Shown here one piece after another: positions 1 to 6,439 of a stretch of DNA of 40,083 nt; position 1 is the stretch's first letter, and every line of letters begins with the position of its first letter. The notes beneath the pieces were generated by a model, which was given only the letters and a program-made list of their open reading frames with translations, was not told the DNA's origin and did not search any database. The translations under genes were made by a program, and so were the position numbers. This DNA comes from JANWHF01 sp036276235. GTDB lineage: Bacteria; Planctomycetota; Phycisphaerae; Tepidisphaerales; Tepidisphaeraceae. The stretch is taken from contig DATBDZ010000176.1 in assembly GCA_036276235.1 (NCBI GenBank), positions 1 through 40,083 of the forward strand. The letters are read 5' to 3'.

Positions 1-80
1 ACGATGACGCGGCGCGTTGGGCGGGCACTGCCCGCCGCATTTTCAGTTTTTGTAGGGTGTGCTTTAGCACACGCGGAGTT

Positions 81-139
81 TGTAGGTGGGTGTACTCGCC
101 CACCAGTCGCTCATGGTGGGCGAGTACACCCACCCTACA
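81..139. repeat. TACT-loop inverted hairpin pair, family A copy 1
   Basis: Two arms of about 25 bases are inverted copies of each other and each arm is itself a hairpin: GGTGGGTG, loop TACT, CGCCCACC on the left; GGTGGGCG, loop AGTA, CACCCACC on the right. The left arm lacks one G of the GTAGGGTGG boundary found in the other copies at 7416-7477 and 9478-9538. Confidence 0.9.
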
Positions 140-150
140 ACTCCGTTTTC

Positions 151-191
151 ATGCTTCGCGGGCGCGGCGCAGCCGCTTGCCCGCTCAGCAT
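151..191 (-). repeat. ATGCT-GA...GA-AGCAT hairpin, copy 1
   Basis: Read on the minus strand: ATGCT, GA, a GCGGGC/GCCCGC and GCGGC/GCCGC stem with a TGC loop, GA, AGCAT. A second copy in the opposite orientation lies at 9426-9466. In both places it sits next to a family A pair with the same spacer (TCCGTTTTC), so the two hairpins travel as one compound unit. Confidence 0.8.
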
Positions 192-346
192 GACAGGAGG
201 GCCGAGTGATCAGGATTCTTCCGCGCCATCCATCGCGCGCCCTTTCACTTGCACGCCTCTTAACGGTACAATGACAGTTTCCTGCAAAATCCCTGTGTGC
301 TTCACGCGCGAAGCACGTTTGTCCGTTCGAACAACAAAGGCCCGAT

Positions 347-1093
347 ATGGTGTGGGATAAGCCGCAGATCCTCAAGGCGTTGAAGAAGCTTTACAAGGAG
401 GGGGCCGATCTTTCGTACAACGCCCTCGCCAAAAAGTATCAGCCGCTGGTGTCGGCGGCGGCGTACCATTTCGGATCATATCGATCGGCGGTCGAGAAAG
501 CGGGCGTCGATTACGCCGGCGTCGCCCGCCGACCACGCTGGACACGCTCCGCGATCATCAAGCTAATCAAGAACGGCAAGCGCGATGGGCATGATCTGCA
601 TTGGTCGGCGGTCACCGCGCGCCGCGATGATCTTGGCAAGGCGGCGTTCGCGTCGCTTCAGCCGCGGCTCTTTGGCAGCTGGGATCGCGCGATCACCGCC
701 GCCGGACTTGATGCCGATGAGGTCAATCGCTATCGCAAGTGGAATAAGGAATCGATCGTCTTTGAGCTGCGGGCGCGCTCGCGCGAGGATGAGTCGCTCA
801 ACAGCGGCTCGCTGCAACGAGAAGACCCCGGTCTTCACGCGGCGGCGGTCCGTCATTTCGGAACCTACGACCACGCCCTGCGCGCCGCCAAGCTCGATCC
901 CAACAAACTGCGCCAACGCCGATCGTGGACGAAGCAGCGCGTGAAGGATGACCTCAAGTCATCGCAGGTAGACGGCCGGCCGGTTTCCGATTCGATGATC
1001 CGCAAGCAAAACCCCTCGCTCTACGGCGCCGCGATCCGATTATTCGGAAGCTTCACACAAGCAAGAAGCGCCGCGGGATTGAAGTCGAAATAG
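347..1093 (+). CDS. Four-repeat HNH/homing-endonuclease-associated repeat protein
   Basis: A 248-residue basic protein made almost entirely of four imperfect repeats of about 62-67 residues. Each starts at a tryptophan (W3, W65, W132, W194), runs through an amphipathic helix, then a P-x-L-x-x-AA stretch, and ends in FGS/FGT (about 42, 109, 171, 233) followed by A-x-x-AAGLD. This matches the homing-endonuclease-associated repeat, a DNA-binding-like module usually attached to HNH or GIY-YIG nucleases or regulators. No nuclease domain is present, so a DNA-binding role is inferred. The ATG at 347 puts W3 at the start of repeat 1, so little or nothing is missing. The REP-associated transposase gene starts 75 bases downstream on the same strand. 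Confidence 0.75.
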   Translation: MVWDKPQILKALKKLYKEGADLSYNALAKKYQPLVSAAAYHFGSYRSAVEKAGVDYAGVARRPRWTRSAIIKLIKNGKRDGHDLHWSAVTARRDDLGKAAFASLQPRLFGSWDRAITAAGLDADEVNRYRKWNKESIVFELRARSREDESLNSGSLQREDPGLHAAAVRHFGTYDHALRAAKLDPNKLRQRRSWTKQRVKDDLKSSQVDGRPVSDSMIRKQNPSLYGAAIRLFGSFTQARSAAGLKSK

Positions 1094-1106
1094 TAAGCGT
1101 CCCTGT

Positions 1107-1129
1107 CAGCCGCTTGCGGCTTCGCACCG
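1107..1129 (+). repeat. REP palindrome copy 1 (upstream of transposase)
   Basis: A 23-base unit: stem AGCCGC, loop TT, stem GCGGCT, then the tail TCGCACCG. Identical copies lie inside the transposase gene (1554-1576) and, inverted, just after its stop (1822-1844). Such imperfect palindromes flanking a Y1 transposase gene are the hallmark of REP/RAYT systems. Confidence 0.9.
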
Positions 1130-1167
1130 TAATCCGCACGACAACCGTCAAGACTGGGAGCACACCC

Positions 1168-1818
1168 GTGTCCCACCCAATCGTCATCGCGCACCACCTC
1201 ATCTGGACCGCATACGGCTACTGGCTCCCCAACGACCCCCGCGGAAGCATGTCCCATTTCGTCCACAGCGACGTAATCTTCGAGCTAGGAAACCTCCACC
1301 ACGGCAGAAAGCGCGTCCAACCCGCAGGAAAAGAAATCCGCGAATTCCTCGCATCCGCCAAAAGTAAACTCAAATTCGACCTACTCGATTTGACCGTACC
1401 TGACCGCACCGAAATCGCAGAATCCTTTCGCGAAGCGATCACAAACCATCGATACACCTGCTACGCGTGCGCAATCATGCCCGACCACATTCACATCCTG
1501 ATTCGTAAACACAAGCATGTAGCGGAAGACATGATCGCGAACTTGCAAGAACACAGCCGCTTGCGGCTTCGCACCGCCCGGCTTCGCACAACCGACCACC
1601 CCGTCTGGGGCGGTCCCGGCTGGAAAGTCTTCCTCGATTCCCCCGAAGATATCCGTAGAACAATCCGCTACATCGAAGACAATCCGATCAAAATTCGACT
1701 TCCGCGTCAGCAATGGGATTTTGTCACGGAGTATGATGGTTGGCCCTTGCATGCGGGGCATGATCCGAATTCACCGTATGCGCGACGGTTGAGGGGACAG
1801 GGAAGCTGGTCGCAATGA
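1168..1818 (+). CDS. REP-associated tyrosine transposase (RAYT, Y1/HUH family)
   Basis: A single-strand DNA transposase of the IS200-like Y1 superfamily, expected to nick and join REP hairpins through a covalent 5'-phosphotyrosine. The metal-binding HUH motif is HIH in MPDHIHIL (about residue 108). The candidate catalytic tyrosine is in IRYIEDNP (about residue 172), matching the Y-x-x-x-NP pattern of RAYTs. The start chosen is GTG 1168, preceded by GGGAG at 1156-1160; an upstream in-frame ATG would begin inside the REP copy. Length (216 aa) is normal for the family. Oddity: a complete REP unit lies in frame inside the gene (1554-1576), encoding an Arg/Leu-rich insert just before HPVWGGPGWK. 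Confidence 0.88.
   Translation: MSHPIVIAHHLIWTAYGYWLPNDPRGSMSHFVHSDVIFELGNLHHGRKRVQPAGKEIREFLASAKSKLKFDLLDLTVPDRTEIAESFREAITNHRYTCYACAIMPDHIHILIRKHKHVAEDMIANLQEHSRLRLRTARLRTTDHPVWGGPGWKVFLDSPEDIRRTIRYIEDNPIKIRLPRQQWDFVTEYDGWPLHAGHDPNSPYARRLRGQGSWSQ
1554..1576 (+). repeat. REP palindrome copy 2, inside the transposase gene
   Basis: Identical 23-base REP unit embedded in the coding frame of the transposase, encoding a short SRLRLRT-type segment. A partial echo of its tail (GGCTTCGCAC) follows at about 1580-1589. Confidence 0.9.
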
Positions 1819-1821
1819 GTG

Positions 1822-1844
1822 CGGTGCGAAGCCGCAAGCGGCTG
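1822..1844 (-). repeat. REP palindrome copy 3, inverted, after transposase stop
   Basis: Exact reverse complement of the 23-base unit, beginning four bases after the transposase stop codon. With copy 1 it gives the gene inverted REP flanks, a BIME-like layout that may also act as a transcript-end hairpin. Confidence 0.9.
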
Positions 1845-1896
1845 AGGACTGGAGACGTACGATGGTTTGGTCCTACACTCGCTGAAGGGTGAAGTC

Positions 1897-2517
1897 GTGA
1901 ACTCAGAGAACAGGTCGCGAATCGTCAGTCCCGACACGCTCAAAGGGACTCCGCAGGATCGCACTCCGCCGGGGCAGGTGCTGACCGCAAAATGGCCCGT
2001 TCTGCATTATGGATCGGTTCCCGAAGTGGATCCGGATCATCCGAGTTGGAAGCTGCGGATCTTCGGGAAGGTCGAAGAGCCTTACGAGCTGAGCTATGAG
2101 CAGATCCGCGCGATGCCGGCGCGCGATGTGGTTTGCGATATTCACTGCGTGACGCACTGGAGCCGGCTGAACAATACGTTTACCGGCGTCCCCACCAAAG
2201 ACATCATCGATCGCGCCAAGCCCAAGCCGTCGGCGAGGTTTGTGATGTGTCACAGCGAAGCGGGCTTTACCGTGAACGTGCCGCTGGCGGAGTTTATCGC
2301 GGAAGATTGTCTGCTGGCGTATCAATGGGAGGGGAAGGATTTGGAGCCGGATCATGGCTGGCCGCTGCGCGGGCTGGTGCCGCGGCTTTATCTCTGGAAA
2401 AGCGCCAAATGGATTCGCGGGATCGAGCTTCGCTCAAGCGACGCCCCCGGATTCTGGGAACAAAACGGCTACCACATGCACGGCGACCCGTGGCGCGAAG
2501 AACGGTTTGGGTGGTGA
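1897..2517 (+). CDS. Sulfite-oxidase-like molybdopterin oxidoreductase (cytosolic)
   Basis: About 206 residues covering one oxidoreductase molybdopterin-binding (SUOX/YedY-like) domain. The pattern VVCDIHCVTHWS (about residues 78-89) contains the candidate molybdenum-ligand cysteine, and HGWPLRGLVP plus LYLWKSAKWIRGIE are typical of the family's short soluble members (YuiH-like). There is no Tat or Sec signal and no heme or dimerisation domain, so it probably acts in the cytoplasm; the substrate is unknown. GTG 1897 is preferred because AAGGGTGA precedes it at 1885-1892; TTG 1867 in frame is the alternative. No molybdenum-cofactor genes are nearby. A strong hairpin repeat follows at 2562-2654. 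Confidence 0.85.
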   Translation: MNSENRSRIVSPDTLKGTPQDRTPPGQVLTAKWPVLHYGSVPEVDPDHPSWKLRIFGKVEEPYELSYEQIRAMPARDVVCDIHCVTHWSRLNNTFTGVPTKDIIDRAKPKPSARFVMCHSEAGFTVNVPLAEFIAEDCLLAYQWEGKDLEPDHGWPLRGLVPRLYLWKSAKWIRGIELRSSDAPGFWEQNGYHMHGDPWREERFGW

Positions 2518-2561
2518 GGTTCTCACGGCTATACGCTGTCGGTTTACGTGAATAACCGGTT

Positions 2562-2654
2562 TGAGCATCGTCATGCTGAGGTACTCCGAAGCATCTGGCC
2601 GCCCCGCGTAATGGGCCAGATGCTTCGGAGTACCTCAGCATGACGATGTGCTCA
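2562..2654. repeat. TACT-loop inverted hairpin pair, family B copy 1
   Basis: Arms at 2562-2600 and 2614-2654 pair over almost their full length around a 13-base centre. Within each arm lies a smaller hairpin: ATGCT, GA, GG, loop TACT, CC, GA, AGCAT, in which the two GA steps would form tandem G-A mismatches. A second copy is at 9562-9627. It lies 45 bases after the molybdoenzyme stop and could serve as its terminator, although no U-run follows. The rest of 2518-2834 is gene-free; 2693-2715 is A/T-rich and may contain the promoter of the next gene. Confidence 0.85.
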
Positions 2655-2834
2655 TCCGCACCACATGTCACCTGCGTCGTACCGCTCCCTAAAAAAATTT
2701 CAAAATTTCCGGAAAGCTCGGAAGATTTGTCCATCACTTCTCGACAGAATCCTTGATCGCTCGCCGCCGTAGCGGGAGGAGATGTTGTCGCTGCGGGTGG
2801 CGGTTTATCTCGAACCATTCATTTGGAGGTTTGC

Positions 2835-3422
2835 ATGCAGCAGAGGAATTTGCGTCGGCCGCTCATTGAGCCGCTGGAATCGCGGCAGCTTTTGTCTGGG
2901 TCGGATATGGGTCTGGGCGGATGGTTGCTCAATCATCTTCCCGCGCCCGATGCGGCGGTGAAGGCCGATCTGGCCAAAATTCAGACCGATCAACAGAAGT
3001 TTCTGACCGATCAAAAGACACTGGCGCCCACGCTTACGGCCGATCGTCTGGCCGTCCAGACCGCCATCAAGGCGCTGGCGCCGAAGCTCACGCCGCTTCA
3101 GACCACTTTGAAAAATGACATCACGAAGTGGCAGGCAACGATCCTGGCGGATTTCACGGCGATTCGCACTGACCGCGGAAACGCCACCAAGGAAACCGCC
3201 GATCAGACGAAGCTGAAGACTGATCTGACCGCCGCCGCGACGGCGATTAAAGCCGATCAGACGGCGATCCAGAATCTCATCGACAAGGACCCCGGCGTCA
3301 TCGCCGCCAGAGCAAAGCTAACCGCCGACTCCAAGGCGCTGGCGACGGACAAGGCCACGCTCGCGGCGGACTTCACCCAATTGCAGAAGGACCTCAAGGC
3401 CCAGTATGGGTCCAAGATCTGA
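2835..3422 (+). CDS. Small LExRxLLS-motif helical surface/secreted protein
   Basis: 195 residues. The start is ATG 2835 with GGAGG at 2825-2829. The N-terminus carries IEPLESRQLLSG (residues 10-21), the LExRxLLS-type motif found near the N-termini of many planctomycete extracellular proteins, there usually giant multidomain ones. The remainder (about 35-195) is alpha-helical and rich in Ala, Lys, Asp, Thr and Gln with a loose heptad/undecad pattern (repeated ADLxxIQTDQ, TDQKTLA, ADQTAIQN and LATDKATLAADF types), suggesting a long coiled coil or helical bundle. No enzymatic motif is visible. A short coiled-coil cell-envelope protein is the best description; the function is unknown. Confidence 0.7.
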   Translation: MQQRNLRRPLIEPLESRQLLSGSDMGLGGWLLNHLPAPDAAVKADLAKIQTDQQKFLTDQKTLAPTLTADRLAVQTAIKALAPKLTPLQTTLKNDITKWQATILADFTAIRTDRGNATKETADQTKLKTDLTAAATAIKADQTAIQNLIDKDPGVIAARAKLTADSKALATDKATLAADFTQLQKDLKAQYGSKI

Positions 3423-3520
3423 TCAGGCGCAATAGGGTGTGACTTTGGACGAGCGGAGCCTCCGCACAACGCATTGGGGGCTTCGCTCGTTCTTTTTGTC
3501 GCGTGAGTGGGACAGGAAAT

Positions 3521-3610
3521 TGGGTGCCACAGGTCGCGGTACTCCGAGACCTGTGCTTTGCAGCAACGAGAGACGCACAGGTCTGCGAGTACGCCGACCT
3601 GTGGCACCCA
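3521..3610. repeat. TACT-loop inverted hairpin pair, family E copy 1
   Basis: Outer arms TGGGTGCCACAGGTC (3521-) and GACCTGTGGCACCCA (-3610) pair. Each arm is itself a hairpin with one mismatch: GGTCGCGG, TACT, CCGAGACC on the left; GGTCTGCG, AGTA, CGCCGACC on the right. Related single hairpins are at 20063-20100 (TACT loop) and 19010-19047 (AA loop). Confidence 0.85.
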
Positions 3611-3669
3611 AATCTAGCTGCCGCTGATGCGAGTTGAAAACCGACGGGCGGTCTTCCACAATCACGCGC

Positions 3670-4326
3670 GTGCAGACTCCCTCGCGCCATATAAGACATT
3701 GGTGGATCGCGATCTGGATCGCGCTTCTTGTCGGCGCATTTTTTGTCGATCGCACCGTCGCGCAATGGGTGAGCAAAACTGTTCCGCTGGATAAATCTCA
3801 TCAGGCGACGCGCGTGCTGATTTACATCATGCGCTTGCCGGGCAACTACGGCTTCACCATCGGACTGGCGTGCGTCGTCGCCGTGATTCACCCGAAAAGC
3901 TGGCGAGCGGCGGGGGCCCTGGCGCTCAGCGGTTTTACTTCGGGGATCAACGGGCCGATTAAATGGATCGTTGGCCGACATCGGCCCGTCAGGGGCATCG
4001 AGCCTTTCACGTTTCACCCGTTTCCCGGCGGCATCGCGGGATTGTTTCATTCGCAGGCGGGTCTGAGCTTTCCCTCCGGCGACGCGACCTGTGCGTTTAC
4101 GACGGCGGCGTCGCTGTCGATTCTCTTTCCGCGCTGGGCACCAGCCTATTACTTCGCTGCCGCAATCGTCGCGCTGGAACGGGTGATGGAAAACGCGCAT
4201 TACGTGAGCGAAGTCGTCGCCGGCGCGGGGATCGGAATTATCCTGGGGCTATTTTTCACGCGGCTGGTGATGGGGCGACTTGAACCCGACCCGCCGGGGT
4301 TCCCAGTGATCGACGTTTCCGAATAG
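3670..4326 (+). CDS. PAP2-family membrane phosphatase with altered motif
   Basis: About 218 residues with several hydrophobic segments (about 10-28, 55-80, 85-97, 140-165, 185-205), an integral membrane lipid-phosphatase fold. The phosphatase signature is present as KWIVGRHRP (about 98-106), FPSGD (about 134-138) and R-x5-H-x3-E (R171, H177, E181). In the usual signature the second motif is PSGH, with a catalytic histidine, and the third ends in Asp; here these are Asp and Glu. It may act on undecaprenyl-, phosphatidyl- or sugar-lipid phosphates, or be altered in activity. Start uncertain: GTG 3670 is used, TTG 3634 is in frame, and neither has a good ribosome site. A polyprenyl-phosphate-type glycosyltransferase follows 53 bases downstream. 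Confidence 0.8.
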   Translation: MQTPSRHIRHWWIAIWIALLVGAFFVDRTVAQWVSKTVPLDKSHQATRVLIYIMRLPGNYGFTIGLACVVAVIHPKSWRAAGALALSGFTSGINGPIKWIVGRHRPVRGIEPFTFHPFPGGIAGLFHSQAGLSFPSGDATCAFTTAASLSILFPRWAPAYYFAAAIVALERVMENAHYVSEVVAGAGIGIILGLFFTRLVMGRLEPDPPGFPVIDVSE

Positions 4327-4379
4327 TTCGGCCGCGCCTCTACGCATGCTCGAAGCGCTCTGTACAATGGGCGCCGTAC

Positions 4380-5129
4380 ATGCTCGAAGAGGCTCCGTAT
4401 CTGTCGCTCGTGATTCCGGCGTTCAATGAGCAGGAAACCATCGCCCAGCTTCTTGCTCGCGTGGAATCTGCGCTGATGCCGCTGGGCAAGCCGTTTGAGG
4501 TTGTCATCATTGATGATGGCAGCGCGGATGACACGCCGCGCCTGCTGGGCGAGGCGATGAAGGGCAGGCCGTGGCTGCGGGTTTTGCGACTGGCTCAAAA
4601 CAGCGGGCAGAGCGCCGCGTTTGACGCGGGCTTCAAAGCCGCGCGCGGGCAGATCATCGCGACGATCGACGCCGACTTGCAGAACGATCCGGAAGAAATT
4701 CCGCGGCTCATCCCAATGCTCGATGGCTACGACATGATCAACGGCTGGCGTCGCGATCGCCACGATACGCCGATGCGCAAGCTGCAATCGCGAATCGCCA
4801 ATCGCATCCGCAACTGGCTGAGCGACGAGACAATCCAGGATTCCGCCAGCAGTCTCAAGGTCTATCGGCGGCATTGCCTTGAAGGAATCGCGCTCTACAA
4901 AGGGATGCATCGTTTCATGCCGACGCTGGTAAAAATGCGCGGCTACACGGTTCTGGAAGTCCCCGTGAAACATTCTCCCCGCTTCGCCGGCACGGCCAAG
5001 TACGGCCTGCGCAATCGCGCGCTGCGGGCGTTTGTGGATTTACTGGCAGTGCGGTGGATGAAGAGCCGGAACATTAGCTATGAAGTAGCGGAGTTGCCGC
5101 GGGTGGTGGAAACGTCTCAAAGGATTTGA
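4380..5129 (+). CDS. GT2 glycosyltransferase, dolichol/polyprenyl-phosphate mannosyltransferase-like
   Basis: 249 residues, a GT-A fold family 2 transferase. SLVIPAFNEQETI (about 9-21) and VVIIDDGSADDT (about 41-52) form the nucleotide-binding start. IATIDADLQNDPEE (about 92-105) holds the DxD-type metal site with the QxDP-like extension typical of DPM1/ArnC-like enzymes. KVYRRHCLEGI and SPRFAGTAKYGLRNR (about 200-214) match the acceptor-loop region. There are no C-terminal membrane helices, so it resembles the soluble DPM1 type rather than the ArnC/GtrB type. It probably transfers a sugar from a nucleotide donor to a polyprenyl phosphate at the inner face of the membrane. The upstream PAP2 protein on the same strand suggests a shared lipid-carrier role. 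Confidence 0.88.
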   Translation: MLEEAPYLSLVIPAFNEQETIAQLLARVESALMPLGKPFEVVIIDDGSADDTPRLLGEAMKGRPWLRVLRLAQNSGQSAAFDAGFKAARGQIIATIDADLQNDPEEIPRLIPMLDGYDMINGWRRDRHDTPMRKLQSRIANRIRNWLSDETIQDSASSLKVYRRHCLEGIALYKGMHRFMPTLVKMRGYTVLEVPVKHSPRFAGTAKYGLRNRALRAFVDLLAVRWMKSRNISYEVAELPRVVETSQRI

Positions 5130-5144
5130 GGGAGCGTCGCTCCC

Positions 5145-5274
5145 AGAACCCTCTCCCCTGTACCCAGGGGAGAGGGCAGGGTGAGGGGACAGCGGGTCGC
5201 GACATCGCGCGTTTCGCAAGTCGATGCGTTCGTCCCCTCACCCCAACCCTCTCCCCTGGGTACAGGGGAGAGGG
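5145..5274. repeat. 130-bp CTCTCCCC/GGGGAGAG compound hairpin, copy 1
   Basis: Left hairpin CCCTCTCCCCTG, loop TACC, CAGGGGAGAGGG; then GTGAGGGGAC; a variable centre; GTCCCCTCAC; then a right hairpin CCCTCTCCCCTG, loop GGTA, CAGGGGAGAGGG. The whole element is an inverted repeat. Copies are at 34045-34174 (same centre, few changes) and 37625-37756 (different centre). It lies between the convergent glycosyltransferase and epimerase genes, so it could end both transcripts. Confidence 0.92.
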
Positions 5275-5312
5275 AGTAAGGCAATCCTTCGGCGCTTTGC
5301 GCACCTATGGAG

Positions 5313-6239
5313 TCAGGTCCGGGTTCCCGCATAGCTTCGCAACGCCTCCGCAAACCCGCGCGGCTCCCATCCGAAATCGCTGATGAACTCACTCAAGTCC
5401 ACGACATTATCCTCCGCCGACATCAGCACCTGATCGCGATTAAATGGCAGCAGCCTTCGCGGCACGATTCGCGTCAGTAGCAGGGCGTACCACTGCGGAA
5501 TGGCCAGGACCATTCGTCGTTTGCCGACAATGATTTCCGCAGCGATCCGGTGCATTTGCGGCCAGGTGATTTGCTCTATTCCTCCGATGGCGTAGGTGCG
5601 GCCGATGGTCTGCGGCTTTTGCAGCGCATCGACAAACGCACGGGCGACGTCATCGACGAAAATGGGTTGAACCTTGGACGCCGGCCCTCGCCCCAGGATC
5701 CCCGCGCCAAAGTAAGGCATGCCAATGAACGGCATTGCCGTTCCCTTTGCCCAGCCAGTTTCCATTTGCGTAAATTCGCCGCCGGGGCCGTGAATCAACG
5801 ATGGGCGAAAGATCGTCCAGTCGAGCGTGCTGCCGCGAACGATCTCCTCGGCGGCAAATTTGGTTTTGTGATAGGAGCTGATCGCGCCCGCTCGCGCGCC
5901 TTGCGCGGACATGTGGATGTAACGGCGGACCTTGGCGCGAGTGGCGGCTTCAACCACATGCCGCGTTCCCTCGACATGAATTCGCTCGAATGTCGCGCCT
6001 CGGCCCTGATCTTCACGAATGATCCCAACGAGATGAATGACGGCTTCGCAGCCGTTCATTCCGTTGGCGAGCAGATCAGATGAAAAGAGATCGCCTCTAA
6101 CAATCGTGATCCGCGGATCGTTAAGCTTCGCTTGGCCACGATGAACCAGCGCGGCGACATCAAAGCCGCGCGCAAGCAATTCGCGGATGACAGCGGTCCC
6201 GACAAACCCGCTCGCCCCCGTAACAAACACGCGGCCCAT
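5313..6239 (-). CDS. NAD(P)-dependent epimerase/dehydratase, NDUFA9-like SDR
   Basis: 308 residues, an atypical extended short-chain dehydrogenase. The Rossmann motif VTGASGFVG is at residues 6-14. The catalytic region is modified: MSAQGA (about 109-114) and SYHKTKFAAEE (about 121-131) keep the YxxxK pair (Y122, K126). FRPSLIHGPGGEF and PIFVDDVARAFVDAL are typical of the complex I NDUFA9-like / NmrA-like subgroup, often involved in quinone or cofactor chemistry; the substrate is unknown. The start ATG at 6239 has GGAG about 5-8 bases upstream on the minus strand. It is convergent with the glycosyltransferase and separated from it by the 130-bp repeat. Confidence 0.85.
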   Translation of the reverse strand: MGRVFVTGASGFVGTAVIRELLARGFDVAALVHRGQAKLNDPRITIVRGDLFSSDLLANGMNGCEAVIHLVGIIREDQGRGATFERIHVEGTRHVVEAATRAKVRRYIHMSAQGARAGAISSYHKTKFAAEEIVRGSTLDWTIFRPSLIHGPGGEFTQMETGWAKGTAMPFIGMPYFGAGILGRGPASKVQPIFVDDVARAFVDALQKPQTIGRTYAIGGIEQITWPQMHRIAAEIIVGKRRMVLAIPQWYALLLTRIVPRRLLPFNRDQVLMSAEDNVVDLSEFISDFGWEPRGFAEALRSYAGTRT

Positions 6240-6289
6240 CTTGTCTCCTTCTCAGTCGGCTCGACCCGCCGTACACTGCCTCGTTAAAT

Positions 6290-6403
6290 CCCGTAGGGTG
6301 TGCTTCAGACTTCGACGAGCTCAGTCGAGTCGCACACGCGGAGCGAACCATCCGCGTGCGCGACTCGACGCAGCTCCTCGAAGTCTGAAGCGCACCCTAC
6401 GGG
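6290..6403. repeat. GTAGGGTGTGCTTC-type inverted repeat, extended copy
   Basis: Arms beginning CCCGTAGGGTGTGCTTCAGA and ending in its near complement TCTGAAGCGCACCCTACGGG enclose ACTTCGACGAGCT and CGACTCGA segments that also pair. Shorter relatives are at 51-76 and 37541-37617. It occupies the divergent gap between the epimerase (minus) and hemC (plus), so it must sit near both promoters. Confidence 0.85.
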
Positions 6404-6439
6404 AAATGTTTCAGAATTGCAGTAGTAACCCTCGCATCC

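Larger units (their letters stand above)
1..346. repeat. Gene-free stretch made of stacked palindromic repeats
   Basis: No credible gene. From left to right it holds a GGCGGGCA/TGCCCGCC-type palindrome (20-36), a GTAGGGTGTGCTTTAGCACAC unit split around a short loop (51-76), an inverted pair of hairpins with TACT/AGTA loops (81-139), and a longer GC-rich hairpin bounded by ATGCT/AGCAT (151-191). The same types recur elsewhere in the window, for example 7416-7477, 9426-9538, 27773-27826 and 37541-37617. Open frames here are translations of repeats. The last 150 bases before 347 should hold the promoter of the next gene, but I see no convincing -35/-10 pair. Confidence 0.8.

Noticed and set aside
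4..360. Plus-strand open frame of 118 codons at the window start
   Set aside because: It is a translation of stacked palindromic repeats and ends inside the start of the next gene; no ribosome site or protein-like pattern.
5126..5383. Small proteins within the CTCTCCCC repeat
   Set aside because: Frames on both strands only translate the repeat; the same peptides appear at the other copies.
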